A stretch of DNA of 64,000 bases, taken from contig CAJQUW010014291.1 of NCBI GenBank assembly GCA_907163375.1, forward strand, positions 58,501 to 122,500, in the 5' to 3' direction. The notes under the pieces were generated by a model, which had not been told where the DNA came from, made no database searches, and saw only the letters and a program-made list of their open reading frames with translations. Each line of letters starts with the position of its first letter. Position 1 is the first letter of the stretch. Origin of the DNA: Prostheceraeus crozeri. Taxonomy: Eukaryota > Platyhelminthes > Polycladida > Euryleptidae. This document shows positions 35,501 through 47,500 of the stretch, in pieces. The translations under genes and the position numbers were made by a program.

Positions 35501-38500
35501 AACGCACATATTTTATCGATCTGGTCACCTTAAATATACTGCCAAATCTTTATTGTTCGACATAGTAGGCCTACGCTTCATACTTTCTGATGATAATAGT
35601 TTCCTGCGGTAGTTTTCGTTGCGGTAGGCCACGTTGGTTTCAATCATATAAAATAACTTACATGTATTATTCAGGGTAGTGCTCCAACTATGTATTCTTT
35701 AAATACATGTACGTCAATATACATGCATCCTGATATTCGTATTACTAAGTGTTTGGGAATATAATTTACAAGCATAAGCAAAAACTATATATGAAAAATC
35801 ATAATTTACTTCGACACGACCACTATTTTGAAAACTACTTCCTAGATGAGTAAATCCGTCTTTGGCAAGTATTTACTCTGGTTTCTAGAAAAATGCTGAC
35901 ACTCTCAATGTAATTTACTGCAAGTAGGCCTACATGCACGAACACAATACAAAACTGTCCTTCAAATAAGGTATGTAGAACTGAAAAAAGGACAATCACG
36001 TCCAACTCTCAAAACTCGGTTTAATTATCTAGAGTAGTATTCTTCTTCTTTTGACCAGCATCAGCTGCCTCAGCATCAAGATCAACATTGATAGCATGTC
36101 TTTTCAAAATGTTCTGTACAATTTTTGATGTTTGTTTTTCTTTTTTCTCGCCAATTATCTGCTTCTTTTGGTGTAGGTCTTCAATCTCGTCATCGAACCT
36201 CTGAGCTGAGGTCTGCAGGTCTTCCATTAGCTTGCGTATTTTGTTGCGTTCATCGGTCTTCTTTCTGATGTCATCCTCCATTTCCTTCGATTGCTTTTGA
36301 AGAAGCATCATGACGTCATTTGTCCTTTTGGAATCGTCTAGTTCTTTAATAATTTTCTGTTGCTTACATTTTCTTTTCATTTCTTCTTCTAATCTTTGTT
36401 GGTCTTCGCGCTTCCTCATATGTGCTGCCCGTGTAGCTAAGGCCATATTAACCAATTCTTTCGTCCAGCTCTTTACTCTCATGCATGATTTTGAGACGAG
36501 CACAGCTGTGACGGTCTCCGGTTTCATGTTCAGACGTTTCTTTTGCAAAGTGTCATGGAGGACACTGAACACACGTTCTACATCCGAATTTCCGTGAGGC
36601 AATGCGCAAATCGCTAGAGCGAGTCGTACCGTCAACGGGTATTTGCCAGTTTTGTGGATATTCACCCAATGTTCTCGAACATTTTCGACAGGAGTATGAT
36701 GTTTGGGTTTCATACTTTGAACCTGTCTTATTTCGAACACAAGTGTGGAAGTCTCAGCAGAGGAAATCACATTTGGCATACACTTCGCCAAGCGAAGACC
36801 CCATTTCTCCATTTCCGTATCATACTGTTTCTCTGGAGCGAGAAATTCGGTAGATTTCAATAACTTACTTCCAAAGGGCAGATAGAATAGAAGCTTTTGT
36901 GCCGCTGTTGAGAAGAAACTGTTCATCATCTCAATCGCATCAGCTTGTTCTGATGGCACCAAGTCGGCAAGTAAGGCCTGGGCCTTGCGACCAATGCAGA
37001 ATTGATAATGATTTAACCATATTTCTTTATTAGTTGGATCAATCTTCCAAATCTTCCTCGGCAGGTGTTTTGGCCTATGTATCGTAATAGGGGCCTATGT
37101 TTTCGCTATGTATCAACAGTATATACGTAATAGGAATTTAGATCAAAATTCGGGCATTCGCTACCAAAAATTTCGGGCATTCGGGCGTCATGATTTTGGA
37201 TTCGGGCATTTTCGGGCATTCGGGCGAGAGTAGGAACACTGATCAGATAAAAAAATCACTACAAAAAAATAAGAAACATCAAAGTAAAAAAATAATTCCG
37301 TTTAAATGGACAAAAGAAAAAGCCTCAAAATTTGATATAGATAAATTTGACTTAAAATGTACTGCATTATCAAACAAATTGATTACTCAGAATATGAACG
37401 CAAATGAAATATATACTGAATTACTAGACATAAGGAATAACTCAACTGATTCCAATTATAAACCTCAGACATCAAAATATTCTGAAAATATTACAAACTT
37501 ACGGAAAGTTTATAGAAAGGAGGTTGCCATGTTCAAAGAAGATAAATCAAATAATAATTTGAATAGATTGATGTTATTGAGAAAGCAACTGCAAAAGCAA
37601 ATAAGGAAAGAAGCAAGAAAAATTAAATCTAATCATCTGAATAAATTGATAATTGCAAAAGAAAATAATAATCACAAAGAATATTGGAGCTTAATCAATG
37701 GAAGGAAAAGAACCACTATTACTTCTACTCTGAATATTAATGATTTCAAAATCGAAATGATAAATTCTGATTTATCTAGACATGTTGAGACTTGTATTAC
37801 CGCAGTAAATAATGAAACTTTCAATATGGTAGAACAATCGGATGAAATCCTTGACGTTCAAATTACTATGAATGAGCTCCAAAGTAATCTTAAAGATACA
37901 AAGAACTTAAAATCAAGTGGTCCCGATGAATTTGTAACTGAAATATTTAAAATAAATGACAAAAAATTGCCTATACTACTGAATTTGTTTAACGAACTCT
38001 TGCACAATCATAATGAGGTAATCCCATTTTCTGAAAGTTGGGTAATACCTATTCATAAGAGAGGCGACAAAAATATGGTAAAAAGTTATAGGCCAATAAA
38101 TTTAAGTTCGAATATAGAAAAATTGCTAACCAAAATAATGAATAATAGACTGGCTAAGTGGTTGAAAAAGAATTGTATCATCCATCAATGCCAAACAGGA
38201 TTTATGAAGGGAAGCTCTACAATGGATAATATATATATATATAGTTAAAGAAATAATGCAACTTTACAAAAACAAAAAATCTCCATTGTGTATGTGTTTC
38301 ATTGACTTATCAAAGGCTTTTGATACGGTTTCGAAAAACATTCTTATTCACAAGATTGGCAGTATACAGGGTGAGTCAAAAAAAACGTTATTTACCTTTT
38401 GTGGGATATCTATTATAAGTTACAATAAAATGCAACAACAGGCGGTTATGAACATTGAAAAAGCTGCTCCTCACAAGCTGTGGTTACAACAGCGACTCAA

Positions 38501-41500
38501 ACTGAGCACCTTCCTGCTGAATGCAAAGAGAGCATCGTCGAACAAATGAGTCATAGGCCTTCATGCAGGCGTTAGATGTGAAAGAAGTAATTTCCTCTCG
38601 AATGCAGGCTGTCAGTTCTCTCGTATTTCTTGGCAGTCGCGCATACACTCGGTCTCTTAACGCTCCCCACAGGAAGAAGTCGCAAACAGTAAGGTATGGA
38701 GAACGGGGTGGCCACTCAACTGGTCCTCTTCGACCAATCCACCGACCCGTCAGATTTTCGTCGAGGATTCTTCGACTTGCGTTGCTGTAGTGGGGAGGGG
38801 CTCCATCCTGTTGATGGAATCTGCTCTGGTTTTCGTTTCGTCGCAAGAAGGGAATAACATGCTGTTTCAGAACATTGCAGTACCGATCGCTGTTCATCGT
38901 TAGTTCACTGATGTCGTAACTCAGCACTCCAGTATGGTCTATCATGGCCCATACAGTGACAGATCTCCGGTCATGAAGCTTTTCGACGAAAGCTTTAGGG
39001 TTCTCAGTGCTCCAGTAGTGCAGATTGTGCTTATTTACAGTTCCATTCACATGAAAGACAGCTTCGTCGGAAAAAACTATTCGGAGATGGAATTGAGGAT
39101 GCTGAAGTGAGGAATTGAGGATCCATTGACAGAATTCGAGACGTCGGTCGTGATCGTCATCTGAGAGTTCCTGGACGAAGGTTGGCTTATAGGGATGATA
39201 CTTTTTCTTATGAAGACAGCGAACGACGCTACTTTGCGAGACTCCAAGCGTGTTGCTTATGCGACGCGTAGAAACGTTCGGGTCATCTTCAATTATCGGC
39301 TTGATGGAGGTAAAGATATCGTCACCTGTAGCCGTCACTGGACGACCACTTCCATTTTCACGCTTATTCATATCCCCATACGTAAGGAATTTCTTCATCC
39401 AACGATGGACTGTCGGTGGAGGTGGGGCTTCCTCATGAAATTCATCCATGTATTTTCTCCTTGCTTCGGACACATTGTTGAATGTAACCGCCCATGCAAC
39501 AAGCCTTGCCTTCCTTTCCATCTTAGTTTGGCATGAATGAAGCACTAAATGAATACTTGTACATACACTTGTATAAACTATGTACAGAAGCCATTCGTTC
39601 GATGATATGAATTCGAATTTTTTGAACTTAGAGCATTGATTTGGTGCTTGGATATGGAAAATAAAACCATAGAAATTCAATCAGTCAACTTGAGAAAGAA
39701 ATCAGAATGACAATTCAGATAGATTTTTCACAAACTTCAAATAACGTTTTTTTTACTCACCCTGTACTTCCTCATGGCAATTTTCTGCACCTTTTGAAAC
39801 GACTGATCAACGAGAAAAGTTTCAAAGTTTTATATGATGGCAATGAATCCTCCAAAATTTACTTTGAAAAATGGAATACCCCAAGGCGACAGTTTGTCAC
39901 CAACGTTATTTTCAATTTTTATAAATGACTTGTCAAAGGAGATTGATGCTAATCTTGGAAATTTGAATGCAGTGAATATCGGTGAAACTCAAATACCTTG
40001 TTTAATTTATGCTGATGATATACTTCTGATGAGTAACGATATAAACAGTCTAATGAACCAAATACAGATAGTCAATGAATATTGTAAACGCAACAGCCTG
40101 GATATGAATTTCGATAAAACTAAATTAATTTTTCAAAATATTAGATATGAAAATGATCACATAGAACTTAATTTGAACAATGAATTGAAGCGAATTGATA
40201 TAGTGCGCGAATATAAATATCTTGGATTTTGGATAGGAAATAACACTAAAAAACATTTGTCTTCACTAACTAAGAATGGTAATAAATCGGCATATCTAAC
40301 TGCTAAAAAACTAAAAGAAATAGGATGTGCGAATGGAACAATAGTGAAAAATACCTTTGAAATGTTGACATTATCAAAAATGCAATATGGTGGTGAATTT
40401 TGCTTCTACAATAAATTATCCGAATTGAATAGGATACAATTTCAATTCTATAAACGTTTCTATCATCTGATAACTACCACTGCAAATTATTGTTTGATAG
40501 GGGAGTTTGGACTATTTCCTCTCGAATATCATTTTGAAAAAGCTGCAATCAACTTATGGATTAAAATTATCTTTAATGAATGTACTAGCATCATGAAAAG
40601 ATGCTATAATCATGTTTCAAATATTTTAGACAATAGCAATTATTCATATACATGGTGCTGGAGAATAAAGCATCTTTTAAAGCAAATTAATTTATCACAT
40701 CTTTGGTTAGATCAAAACAGCTTAGAGATAAATAAGCGCAAATGTAAAATTATAGTAAAAACCAGACTAATGGAGCATTTTAGAGCCATTTGGATAAATG
40801 ATACCGAGAAAAGTAGAACCGGAATAGACTACTTGGAGTTAAGTCAATTCGATTGCAGCATGAAAAGTTATTTGACTCTGAATTTAAAATTAAATATTAT
40901 AGCACCTTTGTTGAAATTGCGATGTAGGAATCATGACCTAGCAGTTAAAACTGGATGTTATAGAAATCGATTGAGCTATGACGAAAGATTGTGCAGTTTA
41001 TGCGATGATAGAACAGTTGAAACTGTATACCATTTCATTTGTAAATGTGCATTGTACAATGATATCAGGCTGCACTTCACACCATTCTTTGTAGATATCT
41101 CGAAGCAAGATTTCTATGTAATGCTAGAAACTTTGGAAATAGGTAAAATTGTGACATTAACCAAATACATAAACAGTGCAAATAGTATCAGAGCAGATAA
41201 ATTGCGTCAGCGACCAATGACATCGTGATAAGTATTCAGATGTATTAAAGGTTCTGATAGCGCAACATATCGTTCAATGCGAATTAGTGAGACGAACAGC
41301 AAACCGAGGTCCGGAACGTATCTAACAACTTTACGTTTCTCATTAATCGATTCTATTACAGGCAAGATGATGCGAATTACTGAATTTTCTTATGATCACA
41401 ATATGATGTTCTTGTTTCATGCATGTATATCACCTATCGTTCCGGACCTCTTAATAAGTAGGACTTAATAATTAGGCAAGACGAATGCTGGCGTGCGTTA

Positions 41501-44500
41501 TTAATTTTGAATACATATTCCGATCTGTTTTGATATGCCGTTTTTATCAAACTTTAACATTTTTCATTGCAAAAGTATGATGATGCATAACTTTAAAAGA
41601 TGAAATCATGACTTGCTTAAACATATTAAATATGAATGAAAATGTCCTCTCCTTCCAGACAGAGTCATCTCGTATTTCAGTGTCATTACTTAATCTCACC
41701 TCCATTTTATCATTCTGTAAATTTCTCAATCGCCTTGTCATCAATCATCTCATTCTCTTTTGTATACATATACGTGTTTTTCAATTGAAAAAATAAACGT
41801 TCTGATATTCCTCAGGACATTTGAACTAAAAAACCTGTTTTGCAAACCCTTCCTCGTTATAGCGAACCCCTCGCCATAACGAGCCTGTTACATGGATCTC
41901 GCGAGGTTCGTTATAGCGAGTCTCAATATCTACAAGTAACGGATTAACGCGATCCTTGTAGAGGATTTCTTGTGTTACTGGTTGATTGAATTAGTATTTT
42001 TCAGTTAATTCTTATGCGAGTCTTTCCAGCAAGCATTTCTTGTATATTTGTTGAGAGAAAAAAATTTACAATACCTTCTTTCTAAAAAGGGTAAAAATGA
42101 AAACGCGCTCTTTAACCTATTCAAGACATGGATTTGAAACTGCATCTGAGTCTCAAATCATGACATAACCGTAGAATTAAATTCCCGAATAGATGAATTC
42201 GTTGCCCATTGTTTTCACTAATGAAATAACAAAAGCTATAACTAAATGAGAGTGAAGTTCAATTATGAAAGTGCGGTTTTGAAGTACATACAAGCATGGA
42301 AATACACTCCATTTAAAAGAAATAAAACATGTATACGTGTAGGAATATGTGTATGATAAGGAATATGTGTATGCTACAATACTGTATGAACCTTTGCGGG
42401 GATTTTTAATGATTTTTTAAAGAAATCAGGACCATAAGGACATTTCAATTTCGTTCGTTTCCAAGCAAAAGCGCGCAAGATAAAACCGTATTCACTACAT
42501 TGACTGACCTGTAGCAGCTTCGGTTTCTTCTTCTTCAACCTCAGGAGCCATGGATTCAACAGGTTGAGCATCAAGCTGTTCAAGTAGGGGACCAAAGTCT
42601 GTCGCAGGCTTCTCCTCACGTTGAGAAGGCGCAAGCATTTCCTCTTCCGCTTCACCTGAAACCAATTCGGCGAAGATAAACGGAAACAGCAATAATTGAC
42701 AGAAATTTTAAAACCCACGTTAACCCGGGTTTTACATACCAGCCTGAATGATCATCTACCTCAATTTCCTATGAACAATTCGAAAATTGTCTTTAGTTTA
42801 AGTCAATATCAACGATTTCAATCGCCTTGCTTATCAATCAAACTGAAAAGTATTCGAAATTCCTAAAACAAAAATTATCACTCTCAATAATCTAAAAACT
42901 CTGAAAATAATCTCATTGGCCTCAAATGTTGATTCAGATCAAACAAACTAAGAACCACTTTCATTAAAATATCGATTTTGCTTTCCTGGAACCTCAACTA
43001 AACGCATGCACCTTCGTATGGTCAATCGCAGTAAAGATAAGAACTCAACAGCAGCATCAACCAACAGCGATCGGACAATGTGAAAGCAAAAGCCGCAAAC
43101 ACTCTTGCTTGACGCATCATTTTATGTTGGAATTATAAGTTGCTAATTAGTTGACTACTATTACTATGAGGCCTCCGAAGATAAGATGCTTGAAGGTAGT
43201 CATATTAGACTTCAGAACAACATCAGAAGCCTGTTCTGATGACCGGACAGCTAATGACATCTGTCGACATAAAAAAGAAGACAGCCTAACCGATTGCAGA
43301 GATTTATTGATCACCTCATTCAAAGCTGCAGACCGAAACGAAGGCGAGGTTTATATCTGTGCACCATTGCTAGTATAAAGCCCAATGTAATGGTTAGAGA
43401 ACTGTCTATAACGGCATTATCAACCGACATGTTGACTATCGTATATGTAACAATGATATTCATCGGAGCGTGAATCAGATGAAGTTTAACATGATGACGT
43501 AAGCTATAACTTTGCTAGATCAGCTTTCCTAACAGTCCTGATGATTCTTTGTTGGACGAAATGCAGCGTGTATGTCTGCCAAGTATATTCGTGGTTAAAA
43601 TTGCGATGAAAAAGAGGACACGTTTCTAATCTACGCCAGTGGCCTTGACACAGCAAATATCATAGTGATCTCATCGTTAAGAATGATTCACCTTGTTCGG
43701 GATCCTCTTCGCATTCATCGAGTTCTAATGCTGGTGCAACTTCTTCTAAACGGTCAATGAGATCTAGGTAAGCAGCCGTTCTTGCTGTCCGCTTCTCTTC
43801 ACTTTCTTCGGCGTCCTCGGCTGTTGCAACACCTCTCCTGTCGTCCACGGAGGCCACAATCGTGTCTTCATCTTTCAAATCTGATGAATGAATAAATGAA
43901 GCACTTACATTAGTTAAATTAGTTCTTAAAAGAGGCTGGCCTATTTCTGCAATGTTTCAGAAGTGAATATCTTACCTGATGGCTTCTGAACGGCATCGAA
44001 TGATTGCATCGATTCACTGTCCTTGATGAGATCTTCCTCTGTGTCATTATCATGACCCGATTCAAGAGGCAGAGGAGGGTACGGCGCCTTAACCATTGCA
44101 GCTGAGTTTGGATCAGGGCAAGTACCATTGGCATCTAAACCGAGACGGGCTCTCGCCTCTGCACATTCGTCGGAATCAACCTGTTTCGAACGTTAAAGAA
44201 GTGATTAAATATTAAAATAATAAATGATAAAATATCATTGTAGAATATCATGCCAAGCATGTCATGCATTATAACGTGTGGTAAAATGCGCGATAACGGG
44301 TGGCCAAATTAATAATTATACTAGTACTTTCAATTACTACTCATGTATTATGCTTCGAACATGTGGAAATAGCGGAAATCACTTTATATTTCTCGATAAT
44401 CATCGAACAGTGATAATCATCTCAATTCAACCGTGACAAAGTATTCATATTTGGCTTATGCATTTATGTAAGTCACTTTGCCAACATCAATAGTTCTGAT

Positions 44501-47500
44501 TCCTTGAGTTATCGTGTGAAATGTTGAAAACAAACTATGACGCTGTTCATGAAAGATTAAGTACATCTCAAAATTTTAAAGCGTTAGAAAAATCTAGCCA
44601 TTGGTTGAGTTAAAGAATTTTAGAAAGCTCGAGCGTCGAAGTTGCTGCCGAAATTATTGAAACTATTTCGAGAGTAACAATCATATTCTGCCCATAATAA
44701 TACATGTAAATAATATTCATGAAAATCCGAATATTCAATTATTTAAATGCTTGATGATATCATGTCAGACATTATGCTACAAATGATTGATATTGATGAT
44801 TTCTATTTTTTGAATATATACACGCATGACATCCAAGTTGTGCATTCACAAAGGGAAGAAGCGGTAAAAAAACTGCCATTTCCGAATACTGATGTAAAAA
44901 GCTATCATGATATACATGTATATTATCATTATATTCTACTAAGCAAGTAAGTGCACCGAATTTTTATCAATATATTTTTACCATATGTTTTATCATACTT
45001 TGATGGAAGAAGAAACTTGGCGCACAACTGTTATCAGCGCGTTCTAACGTCATTGCTACTGTAGTGTTGATCTGGAATTCGGTGCGTGAAAGGTATTCAG
45101 CAGATCTCAAATGCAGACTGCAAATTCATCGACTCATGATAAATTGATACTTTGGTGCCAGTGTATATACAGGATGATTTTTTTAACTGCAAAAACATTA
45201 TTATAACAAGAAGTTATATCGATAAAGAAGAAAATCCAATTCAGTAAAATGAACAGAATCCACTTTTCCGACCTATAAAGGAAACAGCGATAAACAGTTT
45301 GAAAGTAGGAGCAAGGTCACTCCTGAATCGTTGTTCTGTGAATGCTTCTTGAATACACTGTCGTAGATAAGTGAGGAATGGAAGCGGTGCTTTTGAGCAA
45401 ATAAAACTTCATCTAGGGATTTTCAAACGACATTACGCAAGAATTAGATAGAGTAAATAAATTTCCAACAAACTGAACCAAGTGTTGCTGTTAGTGAGAT
45501 GTGTTCACTACCATTCTATCCGGCCATAGATGTATCCCGCCTTAGGCATTTCATTCATTTTCCGACAATGACGCAACGCAAGCCAGCAATTGATCTTTTC
45601 AGGCTTTATGGAAGCTCAGAGCTTAAATGAAGAGCATCCTGAATTAAAGGCTTCCCACTCACACATCCTATTCCCACTTGCTGGCTATACTGGTCATTGA
45701 GTAGTTCAATAATTGCCTCTGGCTTCTCAAGAATAAGACGAGTTTTGATGTCCAATATTTCGTATTTCTTTGTCAAAGGATCAAATAACAATGAAATGTT
45801 GATGCAGATTACATGAGATAACACGATGAACACAATGACATGTCTAGACATTCAATGCACAAATCAAAGATATACAATAACTAAGTAAGCAGGACAAGCT
45901 GAAAATCTTAAGTAAAAGAAAGGCAAGAAAATTACTACTTAAAAGAATGGCAGTAGGGATTAATAATAATTATAAGAATAGCAGTTAATTATAAGAATTT
46001 ACACTTATATAATTACTTATAAGTAGTAATCTTCTTGCCTTTCTTTTACTTAAGATTTTCAGCTTGTCCTGCTTACTTAGTTATTGTATATCTTTGATTT
46101 GTGCATTGAATGTCTAGACATGTCATTGTGTTCATCGTGTTATCTCATGTAATCTGCATCAACATTTCATTGTTATTTGATCCTTTGACAAAGAAATACG
46201 AAATATTGGACATCAAAATTCGTCTTATTCTTGAGAAGCCAGAGGCAATTATTGAACTATACAATTTTCCAAGAATGGCCAAACTTGACCAAATGGTCAT
46301 TGACTATTGGTATAAAGCAGTTTGCAATATGAACACTGCACTTAGCTTCAATTTGTGTCATCTAACTTCTTGACATAGAGAATATATAAGTGGTGACACT
46401 TGGGGTTAGTCGTGACATAGAGACATGCTCGTGAAATAGTAAACTTACTCAACCTCCTTTTTTGTATTACCGATTTGATTAACACACATTCTTTCCTCTT
46501 AGGGGTAAAAACACGCATGACATAATTTCCATCATGTAGCTGCCCTAGCTGAGCCATAAGCCTTAATACGAGCATTATTCTATTTAATGGTTAGAATGGT
46601 AGCCCGCTGGTTTTGTTCAAAGCCACTCGAAATCAGTCATCCTAAATCAGCAAGTGTCAGGCAATTCCGAGCTTTTTAGAACGTATCGTGTATTTTAATG
46701 TTTCTTCCACCGTTGTATTTGGGAAGTTTTCGCATACCAGGCTTGTCCTATCGGATGCATGTAGCTTTAAACGAATTCTGGAAATTTTCCGCAATAACTT
46801 AGACGATGCATGAATAACAGTAATTCAATTGAATTCAGCCAACTCACAAGCCAATTGGTGGAATTTCCATTACACATTTGCAAGCACATTGGCTTGTACA
46901 CGCACAGTTAGTCTTATTACAGCCAATGATTTCATTCATGAAATCTTAATTTTGAATGCTCGACCTAGCGATTTCAATATTGGTGACATGTCTATAATTG
47001 TCTAATAGGTGAGTGCACTGTCAACATTAAAATTCTGAAGCTTTGCAATTTCTTGATTATCATAGCTAATGAACGAAACCGAATGCAAAATTATTGCATT
47101 GTCCATTATTCATGTAGTGGTGGGTGGGCCGGACATTGTTGGGGGCAAATGTTTTCGTCCATATAGGTTATAGACGATCTCTTACCGCTAGCTTATCTGA
47201 TATCTGCAGACATAGGGAACCACTACTAACTGGAAGTCACTTCATTGTCATGTGCATTCAAAAAGAAGACATTCTTCGATGAATACGGCTCTACCAATTC
47301 GAGAAGTCGGTACTTCAGCTATCTGTTTGCGTCAGCCCACCACCAAAACTTCGAAAGAAGTTCGATTCCTTTCTCAGACAGCTGTGGACAAACTTAAATT
47401 TAGTCATTTTAGTGAATGAAAATTTGAAAACATTGAAAAGTGAATTATCATAGAAGTCTATATTATCGAAATTATGGCTCCAGTATCTTTACTATATTGA

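Larger units (their letters stand above)
33377..41278 (+). mobile_element. LINE (Jockey/CR1-type, PHD-finger ORF1), interrupted by hAT-like and mariner elements
   Basis: The order is ORF1 (33379-34548), then ORF2 with an APE-type endonuclease, a reverse transcriptase and a C-terminal Cys/His knuckle. About 4.6 kb remains after removing H3 (35367-37241) and mariner 2 (38367-39764). There is almost no 5' untranslated region, and only about 50 bases follow the ORF2 stop, with no poly(A) tail seen. The clade is uncertain beyond the Jockey/CR1 group. Confidence 0.85.
32714..41932. mobile_element. pogo/Tigger-like element split by a LINE
   Basis: The left end CAGTCGAGACTCTCTACAAC, followed by GAACCAACTATAACGAAC, and the right end read inward as GAGACTCGCTATAACGAACC are matching inverted ends. 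The repeated CTATAACGAAC units are typical of pogo/Tigger TIRs. Removing the LINE and one 83-base repeat leaves about 1.2 kb with no transposase domain seen, so it was probably non-autonomous or already decayed. Confidence 0.55.
31405..42508 (-). other. ankyrin intron filled by nested transposons (11.1 kb)
   Basis: The donor is gtcagt at 42508 and the acceptor ttttgcag at 31405. Some 9.2 kb of it (32714-41932) is one nest: pogo/Tigger-like element, LINE, hAT-like element and mariner. The rest (31405-32713, 41933-42508) shows no genes. Confidence 0.7.

Noticed and set aside
33294-41361. 83-base direct repeats read as LTRs of a retrovirus-like element
   Set aside because: The interior is an APE-endonuclease LINE with no gag, protease or integrase, and the repeats lack LTR ends such as TG...CA; a long target duplication fits better.
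45167-45650. Possible mariner-like MITE starting TACAGGATGATTTTTTTAAC
   Set aside because: Only about seven bases match at the other side and there is no TA duplication.
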